A stretch of 64,000 nt of DNA from Pseudoxanthomonas indica (GCF_900167565.1 NZ_FUZV01000001.1:1550001-1614000); one strand, 5' to 3'. Numbered from the stretch's first letter, positions 52,216-60,956 are shown. The notes: generated by a model from the letters alone, not told the origin. Numbers and translations are program-made.

Positions 52216-53102
52216 TGCAGACCTGCCCGCGCGGCTTCTGCGCGCAGCGTCTTCAAGCCCAGATCGGCATAGGTGCGCGGATCGGCCTTGCCGGGATCCT
52301 GTTCGGCTTCGATCACGATCCAGCCGGAGTAGTTGATGCGTGCCAGCGCGCGCATGATCTCGGCGTAATCCAGGCCGCCGTCGCCGGGCACGGTGAACAT
52401 GCCGGCCAGCACGCCGTCGAGGAAGCTGGCGCCGCCGGTGCGCGCGGTGGCGAAGGTTTCCCAGCGCACGTCCTTGCAATGCACGTGGGCCACGCGTTCG
52501 GGGTGATGGCGGATCACTTCCAGCGCATCGATGCCGCCGAGTGCGGCATGGCCGGTGTCCAGGGTCAGGCCCACCGCAGGACCGGTGTGGCGCAGGAATT
52601 CCTGCAGATCTTCAGCGCGCTCGACCACCGTGCCCAGATGATGGTGGTAAGCGAACTTGAGGTCCTGCGCCTGGATGTAGTCAGCCACCTGGGTCAGGCG
52701 CTGGCCGAAGGTCTTCCACTCCAGCGCTGGCAGGCGCGGCGTGCCGGTCAGCGCGGTGCCGCGATCGCCGTGCACGGCGTTGCTGGTTTCGGCGAACACG
52801 AACACCGTGCTGCCCAGCGCCTTCAACAATGCAAGGTGCGGTTGCAGCGCGGCGATTTCCGCCTCGCCATCCTGCGCCAGCAACGAACCGCTGTACCAGC
52901 CGCCGATCAGATCGAGTTTGTACTGCGCCAGCAGCGCCTTCAGGGTGGCGGCATCGCGCGGGAATTTGCCGCCCAGTTCCACGCCTTCGAAGCCCAGCTC
53001 CTGGATGTCGCGCAGGATGTCGGCCAGCGGGGTATCGCCGCCCAGTTCGGGCATGTCGTCGTTGGCCCACGCAATCGGGCTGACACCAAATCGGATGCTC
53101 AT
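52212..53102 (-). CDS. iolE: Myo-inosose-2 dehydratase
   Basis: A 296-residue TIM-barrel protein (MSIRFGVSPIAWANDDMPEL). It has the IolE pattern of PLADILRDIQELGFEGVELG and KFPRDAATLKALLAQYKLDL, with metal-binding residues in AYHHHLGTVVERAEDLQEFL, LTLDTGHAALGG, AHVHCKDVRWETF and YSGWIVIEAEQDPGKADPRT. It removes water from 2-keto-myo-inositol to give 3D-trihydroxycyclohexane-1,2-dione. It overlaps both iolD (4 bases) and iolB (4 bases), so the operon is translationally coupled here. Confidence 0.95.
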   Translation of the reverse strand: MSIRFGVSPIAWANDDMPELGGDTPLADILRDIQELGFEGVELGGKFPRDAATLKALLAQYKLDLIGGWYSGSLLAQDGEAEIAALQPHLALLKALGSTVFVFAETSNAVHGDRGTALTGTPRLPALEWKTFGQRLTQVADYIQAQDLKFAYHHHLGTVVERAEDLQEFLRHTGPAVGLTLDTGHAALGGIDALEVIRHHPERVAHVHCKDVRWETFATARTGGASFLDGVLAGMFTVPGDGGLDYAEIMRALARINYSGWIVIEAEQDPGKADPRTYADLGLKTLRAEAARAGLQ

Positions 53103-54943
53103 GACAGATCTCGCTTCATGCGCACGCCGGCCTCGTAGGCCTGGCGCGCGGCGTTGACTTCAGGACGTTCGGATACTTCCGGCACCGCCACGTCCCACCA
53201 CCAGCCACCGGCTTCGGTGGTCTTGAGCGGGTCGGTGTCGATGACGATGACGCTGGTGTGGTTCGCCGCACACGCGCGGGCGAGCGAGGCTCGCAGTTCA
53301 CCCAAAGTAGATACGTGCTCGGCGTAGGCACCCAGGCTGCGCGCGTGTGCGGCGAAGTCGATGTCCGGCAGCTGCGCGTGGCGGCTGTCGGCAAGCAGGT
53401 TGTTGAAGCCGGGGCTGCCGGTGGCCTGTTGCAGGCGGTTGATGCAACCAAAGCCGCGGTTGTCCAGCAGCACCACGATCAGCTTCTGGCCGAGCATGAC
53501 CGCACTGGCCAGTTCGGAGTTCATCATCAGATAACTGCCGTCGCCGACCATCACCACCACTTCGCGATCGGGATTGGCCATCTTCACGCCCAGGCCGCCG
53601 GCAATCTCGTAGCCCATGCAGGAGTAGCCGTACTCCAGGTGATAGCCGCCGGGATGGCTGGAGCGCCACAGCTTGTGCAGTTCGCCGGGCAGGCCGCCCG
53701 CCGCGCAGACGACCACGGCGTTGTCGTCCACGCTGGCCTGCACCGCGCCGATGACCTGCGCGTCACTGGGCAGTACCTGTTCCGAGCCGCCGGCAGTGGC
53801 GGCATCGACCTGCTGTTGCCACTGCACGATGGCGTCGCGATCCTGGCGCAACACCGACTCGGCCACGGCCCAGTCGTGCAGATGCTCGCGCAGGGCGGTG
53901 AGCACTTCGCGCGCGTCGCCGACCACGGCCTGCGCCGAATGCTTGTGCGCATCGAAAGGCTGCACGTTGATCTGGAACAGCTTCGCGTCCGGGAACAGGC
54001 TGCGCGAGCCGGTGGTGAAATCCTGCAGGCGCGTGCCGACGCCAATCACCAGATCCGCTTCGCTTGCCGCAGCATTGGCGGCCGACGAACCGGTGACGCC
54101 AATCGAACCGAGGTTGCGCGGATGATTCCAGGCCAGCGCGCCCTTGCCGGCCTGGGTCTCGGCCACCGGCATGCCGGTGGCTTCGGCCAACGCAGTCAGC
54201 GCCTGCTCGGCCTGGCTGTAGAGCACACCGCCGCCGGAAACCAGCAGCGGCCGCTTGGCGCTGCGGATCGCAGCCACCAGCGCGGCCAGCTCATTGCTGT
54301 CGGCCGGATTGCGGCGTTGCAGCCACACGCGCGGTTCGAAGAATTCCACGGGGTAGTCATGGGCTTCGGCCTGCACGTCCTGGCAGAACGCCAGCGTGGC
54401 CGGGCCGCATTGCGCCGGATCGCGCAACACCGCCATCGCCTTGGGCAGCGCATCGAGAATCTGCTCCGGGCGCTGGATGCGATCGAAGTAACGCGACACC
54501 GGGCGGAAGCAATCATTGGCCGAAACCGTGCCATCGGCAAAGGCTTCAATCTGCTGCAGCACCGGATCCGGCCGGCGGTTGGCATACACATCGCCCGGCA
54601 GGAACAACACCGGCAGGCGATTGACGTGGGCCACGGCGGCGGCGGTGACCATGTTGGTCGCGCCCGGGCCGATGGAGGTGGTGCAGACCATCGCCCGCTG
54701 CCGTCGCATCTGCTTGGCGTAGGCAACGGCGGCATGCGCCATGCCCTGCTCGTTGTGCGCTCGGAAGGTGGGCAACTGCTCGCGTGCGCCATGCAGCGCC
54801 TCGCCGATGCCGGCCACGTTGCCGTGACCGAAGATCGCCCAGGCGCCGGCGAAGTACGGCACGGTGGCGCCGTCCACGATCACCTTTTGCGCGGCGAGCC
54901 AACGCACGGTGGCCTGGGCGGCGGTGAGACGGACGGTGCTCAT
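53099..54943 (-). CDS. iolD: 3D-(3,5/4)-trihydroxycyclohexane-1,2-dione hydrolase
   Basis: A 614-residue thiamine-diphosphate enzyme starting at 54943 (MSTVRLTAAQATVRWLAAQK), one base after the iolC stop. The N-terminal catalytic Glu region is in PTFRAHNEQGMAHAAVAYAK; the ThDP/Mg2+ motif near the C-terminus is VVMVGDGSYLMMNSELASAV, followed by KLIVVLLDNRGFGCINRLQQ. IolD opens the cyclohexanedione ring hydrolytically to 5-deoxy-glucuronate. Typical family length is about 610-640 residues, so the gene is complete. Confidence 0.96.
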   Translation of the reverse strand: MSTVRLTAAQATVRWLAAQKVIVDGATVPYFAGAWAIFGHGNVAGIGEALHGAREQLPTFRAHNEQGMAHAAVAYAKQMRRQRAMVCTTSIGPGATNMVTAAAVAHVNRLPVLFLPGDVYANRRPDPVLQQIEAFADGTVSANDCFRPVSRYFDRIQRPEQILDALPKAMAVLRDPAQCGPATLAFCQDVQAEAHDYPVEFFEPRVWLQRRNPADSNELAALVAAIRSAKRPLLVSGGGVLYSQAEQALTALAEATGMPVAETQAGKGALAWNHPRNLGSIGVTGSSAANAAASEADLVIGVGTRLQDFTTGSRSLFPDAKLFQINVQPFDAHKHSAQAVVGDAREVLTALREHLHDWAVAESVLRQDRDAIVQWQQQVDAATAGGSEQVLPSDAQVIGAVQASVDDNAVVVCAAGGLPGELHKLWRSSHPGGYHLEYGYSCMGYEIAGGLGVKMANPDREVVVMVGDGSYLMMNSELASAVMLGQKLIVVLLDNRGFGCINRLQQATGSPGFNNLLADSRHAQLPDIDFAAHARSLGAYAEHVSTLGELRASLARACAANHTSVIVIDTDPLKTTEAGGWWWDVAVPEVSERPEVNAARQAYEAGVRMKRDLS

Positions 54944-54944
54944 G

Positions 54945-56864
54945 TCAGGCGGTGGCTCCGTGGGTGATCTTGGCGGCGTGCCAGGCATCGACCAGCACGC
55001 GGAAACGTCGCGCGAGATCGTCTATCGCGGCGTCGTCATCAATGGCGCCGCTCAACCAGCGCTCGGCAGCGTCGGCAAAGATGGTACGGCCCACCGCGAA
55101 GCCCTTGACCACCGGCACCGCCGCTGCCGCCTGGAACGAAGAAATCAGCTCGTCTTCCGGCGCCGACAGGCCCAGCAGCACCACACCGCGGCAATGCGGG
55201 TCGTTGCGTTCGATGGTGGCTTCGATATTGCGCCAGGCCTGCACGCTGTCGCTGGGTTCCAGCTTCCACCAGTCCGGCTTCATGCCCAGATCGTAGAGGC
55301 GCTGGATGGCGCGCGAGGCGGTCATGTCGTCGACCTCGCCATTGCGCGAGGCAATGATTTCGGCCAGCAGCTCATGGCCGGTCTTGCGCGCGGCGTCCTG
55401 CAGGCGCAGCAGCTGGCGTTCCTGGCGTTCGCGCAAGTCGGCGGCATCGTCTGGATGATAGAACGCCAGGCACTTGACCACATGGTTGCGCGGCCAGCTT
55501 GCCAGTTCGGTGGCGACGTCGGCGCTGCTTTCGAATTCCAGCGGGCAGGAGCCCGGCAGTTCAATCGGCCGGCCGATCCAGTACGGATAGTCGGCAGCGG
55601 CTTCCAGCCCGCGCATGCCGAAGCGGCCATCCAGCAATACACCGAAGCCGGTGTCGCCCTGGGCCAGGCGATCCACTGCCTTCAACGCCAGCGCCTTGAA
55701 GGCGGGAATGCGCGCGGGATCAGCGCCGGTCTTCTCGCACAGCGCTTCGAACTGGCTGCGGTGATCCATGGCCAGCACGGTCAGGCGCGGCCAGTCGCCG
55801 GTACGCGTGGTCGCCCAGTGGGTCTGTTCCAGCGCGGCGTCATCGCGCAGGCGGAATGGCGGATTCTTGCTGGCCAGGAATTGCTGCAGTTCCTCCCAGG
55901 TCGGCATGGCCGGCGAGCAGCCATGGCGCGAGACCACGATTGCGCCACAGGCATTGGCGTAACTGCAGGACGTGGCCAGCGGCTCATTGCGCAACCAGCC
56001 GCGCAGGAAACCGGCCATGAAGGCGTCGCCCGCGCCCAGCACGTTGAATACGTCGACCGAGAAGCCCTGCCCGACCACGCCCTGATCCAGGCGATCCGGA
56101 ATGGCATCCGGAAACGCCACGCATCCCAGCGGACCGCGCTTGCACACCAGCAGCGCATCGGACTGCGCGCGGATGGCGCGCAAGGCGGTGATGGTGTCGG
56201 TGCTGCCGCCGAGGATATGCACTTCTTCCTCGGTGCCCACAATCAGATCGCACAGTGGCAGCACGCGTTGCAGGCGCGCGGTGACCGCGTCGCTGGCCAC
56301 GAAGCGGTTCTCGCCCATGTCCTTGGCGGTCAGGCCCCACAGCACTGGCCGGTAGTCGATGTCGAAGACGACCTTGCCGCCGTGGGCGCGGGCGATTTCG
56401 CAGGCGCGCACCGAGGCTTCGAAGACGTTGTCACGCGAGAGATGGGTGCCGTTGATCAGCACCGCGCCGGCCGCGCCGACAAACCCGGCGTCGACATCGC
56501 TGGCCTGCAGCGCCATGTCGGCGCAGTTCTCGCGATAGAAAATCAGCGGGAAGGTGTCCGGGTCGCGGATGCCCAGGAACACCAGCGCGGTCAGGCGTTC
56601 GGGATCGTCCAGCACGCCGCGGGTGTCGACCTGCTCGCGCGCCAGCTGCTCGCGGATGAAACGGCCGAAGTGATCCGCACCCACCCGGGTCAGCACGCCG
56701 CTGCGCAGGCCCAGCCGGGCCGCGCCCACCGCGGTATTGGTGGGGCTGCCGCCGATGTACTTGGCAAACGAACCCATGTCTTCCAGACGTCCGCCTATCT
56801 GCTCGCCGTAGAGGTCGATGCAGGAGCGGCCAATCGTGATCAGATCCAGTTGCTGCTCCGCCAT
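54945..56864 (-). CDS. iolC: 5-dehydro-2-deoxygluconokinase fused to DUF2090 aldolase-like domain
   Basis: A 639-residue bifunctional protein from the ATG at 56864 (MAEQQLDLITIGRSCIDLYG). Residues about 1-320 are a PfkB kinase: substrate side IGGSPTNTAVGAARLG and the catalytic motif NVLGAGDAFMAGF with Asp280. Residues about 330-639 form the DUF2090 domain (LTVLAMDHRSQFEALCEKTG, VLLDGRFGMRGLEAAADYPY, VVKCLAFYHPDDAADLRERQ, PDWWKLEPSDSVQAWRNIEA), thought to be the aldolase that splits the phosphorylated product (the IolJ role). No separate iolJ is seen here. It is the first structural gene of the minus-strand operon and has a dyad 58 bases upstream. Confidence 0.94.
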   Translation of the reverse strand: MAEQQLDLITIGRSCIDLYGEQIGGRLEDMGSFAKYIGGSPTNTAVGAARLGLRSGVLTRVGADHFGRFIREQLAREQVDTRGVLDDPERLTALVFLGIRDPDTFPLIFYRENCADMALQASDVDAGFVGAAGAVLINGTHLSRDNVFEASVRACEIARAHGGKVVFDIDYRPVLWGLTAKDMGENRFVASDAVTARLQRVLPLCDLIVGTEEEVHILGGSTDTITALRAIRAQSDALLVCKRGPLGCVAFPDAIPDRLDQGVVGQGFSVDVFNVLGAGDAFMAGFLRGWLRNEPLATSCSYANACGAIVVSRHGCSPAMPTWEELQQFLASKNPPFRLRDDAALEQTHWATTRTGDWPRLTVLAMDHRSQFEALCEKTGADPARIPAFKALALKAVDRLAQGDTGFGVLLDGRFGMRGLEAAADYPYWIGRPIELPGSCPLEFESSADVATELASWPRNHVVKCLAFYHPDDAADLRERQERQLLRLQDAARKTGHELLAEIIASRNGEVDDMTASRAIQRLYDLGMKPDWWKLEPSDSVQAWRNIEATIERNDPHCRGVVLLGLSAPEDELISSFQAAAAVPVVKGFAVGRTIFADAAERWLSGAIDDDAAIDDLARRFRVLVDAWHAAKITHGATA

Positions 56865-56921
56865 GAAGGCCGTTTCCTCAGCCGTGTCGGACGCCCATCG
56901 CCCTCGCTGTTTGTAACATAT

Positions 56922-56937
56922 ATTCCAATTTTGGAAT
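56922..56937. promoter_or_regulatory. Candidate RpiR/IolR operator upstream of iolC
   Basis: ATTCCA-N4-TGGAAT (equivalently TTCC-N6-GGAA) is a symmetric site between the regulator gene's stop and the iolC start. GGAA/TTCC dyads with a six-base spacer are reported for IolR-type RpiR regulators of other Proteobacteria (from memory). Confidence 0.6.
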
Positions 56938-56953
56938 GAAGGCAATATTTATT

Positions 56954-57853
56954 TCATTTTTTCGTGCGCCGGGTCGCAGGCGCCTTGCCCGGCTTGGCCG
57001 GCTTGGCCGGCTTGCCGCCGCCGGTGGCGGCGAATGCGTAGGAAATGACCAGCGCCTGCGCCAGGCACATCGAGGCCGACAGCGAGCGGAATTTGCGGAT
57101 TTCCGCCTCGCGCACCTGCAGCACCTGGGTGGCCGGCTTGGATACCGGGCTGACCAGGCTGTCGCTGATCGACAGCACCTTGCAGCCCTGTGCTACTGCC
57201 ACATCGACCAGATGCACGGTTTCTTCCGCATACGGGTGGTAGCTGACCGCAACCAGCAGATCGCGTGGGCCGATCGAGTGCACCTGCTGCAAGGCCATGC
57301 CGCCGACGCTGTCGATGAACACGGTTTTCTTGTCGGCCTGGTGCAACGAATAGGCCAGATACGCCGCCACCGGAAAGCTGCGCCGGAAGCCGGCCACATA
57401 CACGGTATCGGCCTGGGTGATCAGCTTGACCGCACGCGCCAGCTCGTCGCGGCCGACGATTTTCCCCAGGTTTTCCAGCGCCAGCACGTTGCCTTCGACG
57501 AATTCGGCCAGCACCTGGCCGGGGTCGCCGACCGCCTTGCTGTCCACCGCCTGGGTGAACTCGCGCACGCGTTCGCCATAACCCTGCGGCGCGCTGCCGA
57601 GCAGGCCGTCGACAAACAACCGCTGCATCTGGCTGGCGCCGTCAAAGCCGAAATGCTTGGCAAAGCGCACGATCGCCGAAGGCTGCACGCCGGTGCGGTC
57701 GGCCAGCACCGCCACCGTTTCCAGCGCCACCGCGCTCGGCTCGTCCAGTACATAGCGGGCAATCTGCTTGAGCCGTTTGCTCAAGGATTCGTACTGTTCA
57801 AGGATCGCCGCGCGCAGTTCCTCTGCGGTGGCCGGGGTGCTCGATGGGGCCAT
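56954..57853 (-). CDS. iolR: MurR/RpiR family regulator of the iol genes
   Basis: A 299-residue regulator. The N-terminal HTH_6 domain covers about residues 10-85 (ESLSKRLKQIARYVLDEPSA, then TVAVLADRTGVQPSAIVRFA and KHFGFDGASQMQRLF). The SIS sugar-phosphate-binding domain covers about 125-265 (QADTVYVAGFRRSFPVAAYL, PRDLLVAVSYHPYAEETVHL, GCKVLSISDSLVSPVSKPAT). The last 25 residues are Lys/Pro/Gly-rich. It lies between the iolC operon and the divergent iolG pair, with candidate operators on both sides. In related species IolR responds to a phosphorylated deoxy-keto-gluconate intermediate; that is likely but unproven here. The symbol is given by family and context. Confidence 0.88.
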   Translation of the reverse strand: MAPSSTPATAEELRAAILEQYESLSKRLKQIARYVLDEPSAVALETVAVLADRTGVQPSAIVRFAKHFGFDGASQMQRLFVDGLLGSAPQGYGERVREFTQAVDSKAVGDPGQVLAEFVEGNVLALENLGKIVGRDELARAVKLITQADTVYVAGFRRSFPVAAYLAYSLHQADKKTVFIDSVGGMALQQVHSIGPRDLLVAVSYHPYAEETVHLVDVAVAQGCKVLSISDSLVSPVSKPATQVLQVREAEIRKFRSLSASMCLAQALVISYAFAATGGGKPAKPAKPGKAPATRRTKK

Positions 57854-57940
57854 GCGGCCACTCCTTGTGGGTGCGGGTCCGAAGGGCCCGGTGGGGATTC
57901 CAGTGTAGTGCGGAAGAATTCTATTGCAATTGGAAAAGGA

Positions 57941-57957
57941 ACAAATATTCTATTTGT
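57941..57957. promoter_or_regulatory. Palindrome in the iolR/iolG divergent promoter
   Basis: ACAAATA-TTC-TATTTGT has perfect 7-bp arms and lies 27 bases upstream of the first iolG start. The surrounding 57905-57960 is strikingly AT-rich for this genome and holds further GAATTC and TTGGAAAAGGAA half sites, so it is probably the control region for both directions. Confidence 0.6.
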
Positions 57958-57983
57958 CACCTATCCCTGGCGCGGAGCCTATT

Positions 57984-58970
57984 GTGGAGCGAATCGATGT
58001 AGCCCTGATCGGTGCCGGTCGGATGGGCCAGGTCCATGGACCCAATGCCGCCAACCACCCCGGCCTGCGGCTGAAGTACGTGGTGGACCCGCGCCCGGAC
58101 GCGGCGGCCGCCATGGCCTCGCGCTGGGGTGCGCAGGTGGCGGAACTGGACAGCGCCCTGGCCGACCCCGGCATTGGTGGCGTGCTGATCTGCAGCTCCA
58201 CCGACCAGCATCTGGGCCACGCGCTGGCTGCGGTGCGCGCGGGCAAGGCGGTGTTCTGCGAAAAGCCGATTGATCTGGACCTGGACAAGGTGCGCAAGGC
58301 CGAGCCGGAATTTGCCGGCGCGCGCTTCCTCCTCGGTTTCAACCGCCGCTTCGATCCGCATTTCCAGGCGCTCAAGCGCCGGCTGGAAGCGGGCGAGGCC
58401 GGCAACCTGGAATCGCTGCAGCTGGTCAACCATGATCCCGCCGCGCCGCCCCCGGGCTTCATTCCCACCAGCGGCGGGCTGTTCAAGGATTTCACCATCC
58501 ACGATCTGGATCTGGCGCGCTGGCTGCTCGGCGAGGAGCCCAGCGAAGTCTTTTCCAGCGCCAGCTGCCTGGTGGACCCGGAAATCGGCCGGCTCGGCGA
58601 CGTCGATACCGCGCGCACGTTGTTGAAGACGCCGACCGGCAAGCTCTGCGTTATCTCCAATACCCGCCGCAGTGGCTACGGCTACGACCAGCGCATCGAA
58701 GCCTACGGCTCCAAGGGCATGCTCACCGCCGCCAACGTGCACGCCAACACCGTGGTGACCTTGAACGAGCAAGGCGTGGACGCTGCGCCGATCCATCCCA
58801 ATTTCGCCGAGCGTTATCGCGCCGCTTACGCCGGCCAGCTCGATCACTTCGCCCAGGTGCTGCATGGCCGGGCCACCGCGCAGGCCGGCTATGCCGACGG
58901 CGTGGCGGCGCTGGTGCTTGCCGAAGCCTGCCAGGAATCGGTGCGCACCGGCGCGCCCGTCCGTCTCTGA
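57984..58970 (+). CDS. iolG: Inositol 2-dehydrogenase-like oxidoreductase (first copy)
   Basis: A 328-residue GFO/IDH/MocA-family dehydrogenase. The GTG at 57984 (VERIDVALIGAGRMGQVHGP) with a GGAG site six bases away is the best start; frames open earlier have no support. The Rossmann motif is IGAGRMGQ, the conserved EKPI lies in GKAVFCEKPIDLDLDKV, and the catalytic Asp/His region is SGGLFKDFTIHDLDLARWLL. It oxidises myo-inositol to 2-keto-myo-inositol with NAD. It is 10 bases upstream of a second copy with clear similarity across the whole length. The two may have different stereoisomer preferences (myo-, scyllo- or chiro-inositol). Confidence 0.92.
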   Translation: MERIDVALIGAGRMGQVHGPNAANHPGLRLKYVVDPRPDAAAAMASRWGAQVAELDSALADPGIGGVLICSSTDQHLGHALAAVRAGKAVFCEKPIDLDLDKVRKAEPEFAGARFLLGFNRRFDPHFQALKRRLEAGEAGNLESLQLVNHDPAAPPPGFIPTSGGLFKDFTIHDLDLARWLLGEEPSEVFSSASCLVDPEIGRLGDVDTARTLLKTPTGKLCVISNTRRSGYGYDQRIEAYGSKGMLTAANVHANTVVTLNEQGVDAAPIHPNFAERYRAAYAGQLDHFAQVLHGRATAQAGYADGVAALVLAEACQESVRTGAPVRL

Positions 58971-58979
58971 GAGAACTCC

Positions 58980-59957
58980 ATGCACAAGATTGCCTTGATT
59001 GGCGCCGGCCGCATCGGCCGCATCCACGCCCGCAACGCGGCCCTGCACCCGGGCCTGCACCTGGCCGGCATCGTCGACCCCATGGAAGCCTCGGCGCAGT
59101 CGCTGGCGCAGGAATGGAACAGCAGCGTGATCAGCCTGGACCAGGCGCTGTCCGATGACAGCATCGATGGCGTGATCATCGCCAGCTCCACCGACACCCA
59201 CCTGGACTACAGCCTGCGCGCCGCGGCGGCGGGCAAGGCGATTTTCTGCGAGAAGCCGATTGATCAGGATCTGGCGCGTGCGAAGTCGGCAGCCGGCCAA
59301 TTGTCGGATGCCCGCCTGCTGCTCGCCTTCAACCGTCGCTTCGATCCCAACTTCCAGGCGCTCAAGCAGCGGCTGGACAGCGGCGTGGTCGGCACGCTGG
59401 AAAGCCTGCAAATCACGTCCAACGATCCCAGCCCGCCGCCACCGTCCTATGTCGCCGTCTCCGGCGGCCTGTTCAAGGACATGGCCATCCACGACTTCGA
59501 CATGGCACGTTGGCTGCTGGGTGAGGAAGTGGTGGAAGTCTTCGCCGCCGGCAGCTGCCTGGTGGATCCGGAAATCGGCAAGCTCGGCGACGTCGACACC
59601 GCGCGCACGCTGCTGCGCACGGCATCAGGCCGCCTGTGTGTGATCGCCAACAGCCGCCGCTCCGGCTTCGGCTACGACCAGCGCATCGAGGCCTATGCCT
59701 CGGCCGGCATGGTGCGTGCCGACAACGTCACCGAGTCCACGGTGCAGGTGTGGGGCGAGAACGGCGCGGCGGCGGACAAGTTCCAGAATTTCTTCCTGGA
59801 TCGCTACGCCGAAGCGTATCGGCGCGAGATGGATCATTTCGTCGACATTCTGGAAGGCGGCAAGCCGTCGGTGGGGTATGCCGATGGTGTGGCGGCGCTG
59901 GCGCTGGCTGAAGCGGCGGCGGAGTCGGTGGTGGTGGGGAAGGCGGTGAAGCTCTGA
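58980..59957 (+). CDS. iolG: Inositol 2-dehydrogenase-like oxidoreductase (second copy)
   Basis: A 325-residue paralogue of the previous gene (MHKIALIGAGRIGRIHARNA). Shared landmarks are IGAGRIGR, GKAIFCEKPIDQDLARAKSA, LLAFNRRFDPNFQALKQRLD, SGGLFKDMAIHDFDMARWLL and RSGFGYDQRIEAYASAGMVR. The C-termini differ more, for example RYAEAYRREMDHFVDILEGG, which is typical for IolG proper. Which copy is the main myo-inositol dehydrogenase cannot be told from sequence. Both are transcribed divergently from iolR. The final 60 bases shift to G-ending codons. Confidence 0.92.
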   Translation: MHKIALIGAGRIGRIHARNAALHPGLHLAGIVDPMEASAQSLAQEWNSSVISLDQALSDDSIDGVIIASSTDTHLDYSLRAAAAGKAIFCEKPIDQDLARAKSAAGQLSDARLLLAFNRRFDPNFQALKQRLDSGVVGTLESLQITSNDPSPPPPSYVAVSGGLFKDMAIHDFDMARWLLGEEVVEVFAAGSCLVDPEIGKLGDVDTARTLLRTASGRLCVIANSRRSGFGYDQRIEAYASAGMVRADNVTESTVQVWGENGAAADKFQNFFLDRYAEAYRREMDHFVDILEGGKPSVGYADGVAALALAEAAAESVVVGKAVKL

Positions 59958-60014
59958 GGTTGGCGCGAGGCGATGGGAGCGACTGGTTCGTGGTATCCGG
60001 TGGTTCCGTATTCG

Positions 60015-60110
60015 CTAGCTTCGGGGCTGAAGCCCCTCCTACAGGGTCGCCATTCGACCCGTGCAATCGATGGCGTGCCGTTGTAGGAGGGGCTTCAGCC
60101 CCGAAGCTAG
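60015..60110. repeat. Long palindromic (REP/BIME-like) element
   Basis: Perfect 29-bp inverted arms at 60015-60043 and 60082-60110 are separated by 38 bases. Each arm itself contains a short GGGGCT-GA-AGCCCC hairpin, and the spacer begins with a further hairpin (GGGTCG-CCATT-CGACCC at 60044-60060). This 'cttcggggctgaagcccc' type of sequence is a common dispersed repeat in Xanthomonadaceae and pseudomonads (from memory). It lies after the second iolG gene, so it can also end or protect that transcript. Confidence 0.8.
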
Positions 60111-60161
60111 TAAACCCACCTGCCATGCGATGATCCGGCGAACCTCAAGCGCCTGACCCAT

Positions 60162-60956
60162 ATGCTCCGCATCGTCTTCGCGTTCGTCATTCTGATTACG
60201 TCGTTCGGCAGTTCGGCCAGCGAAGCGACATCGGCGCCTGCTGGGCCACGTCCCATCGCGGTGCTGCTCACCACCGATCCGTGGTTGATGGTGATCGGTT
60301 CTGACACACCCTGGTTTGCGCTCTACGACGATGGCCTCGTGATCTACCTTGAGCAAACTTCCAAGGACAAGTTCACGCACATGTCGGCTCGCTTGACCCC
60401 GACGGAGCTGGCCAGCGTCAAGGCAAAACTCCTCAGCTACGTCGCAGAGCCGGTTCCGAAGGAAATCAATGTGCGACCGGGTTGGACCGATCAGCCTCAA
60501 TCGAAATTCTTTGTGGAAGTTGACGGGCACACCTTGGTTACGTCCGTCTACGGCCTTGGAACCCCAGCCCGGTCCGAAGAAGACCTGCCCGGTGGTGGAG
60601 AGGGAGCCGACGCACTCCCCGACAACATCAAGGGCTTGCATCAGTATCTATCCGAATTTCATGTGGCGGCTGCCACCCAGTGGATTCCCGAGCAGATCGA
60701 AGTGATGATCTGGGATTACAGCCACGCACCCGATGCGTCCATCCAGTGGCCGACTCGCTGGCCTGGCTTAAGTGATCCGACTACCCGAAAGCGTCGCGAC
60801 GACTATTCGATATACCTGCCCGGCACAGAAGAAGGCGCCTTGGTTGCCTTACTCGCAACCCAAAAGGAAAAAGGTGCGGTGGAAATCGACGGAAAGAAGT
60901 GGTCTGTGGCCTATCGCTACGTATTCCCGCGCTGGCGCGACTCGTTCAAGGAGTAG
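60162..60956 (+). CDS. Exported protein of unknown function (264 aa)
   Basis: A 264-residue protein with a hydrophobic signal segment (MLRIVFAFVILITSFGSSAS). The mature protein contains TDPWLMVIGSDTPWFALYDD, then GLVIYLEQTSKDKF and LTPTELASVKAKLLSYVAEP, a pattern of short beta-strands and amphipathic helices. The C-terminal part holds QWIPEQIEVMIWDYSHAPDA and ends WRDSFKE. I recognise no domain. It follows the palindromic element and precedes a gene-poor stretch, so it appears to be a single gene. Confidence 0.65.
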   Translation: MLRIVFAFVILITSFGSSASEATSAPAGPRPIAVLLTTDPWLMVIGSDTPWFALYDDGLVIYLEQTSKDKFTHMSARLTPTELASVKAKLLSYVAEPVPKEINVRPGWTDQPQSKFFVEVDGHTLVTSVYGLGTPARSEEDLPGGGEGADALPDNIKGLHQYLSEFHVAAATQWIPEQIEVMIWDYSHAPDASIQWPTRWPGLSDPTTRKRRDDYSIYLPGTEEGALVALLATQKEKGAVEIDGKKWSVAYRYVFPRWRDSFKE

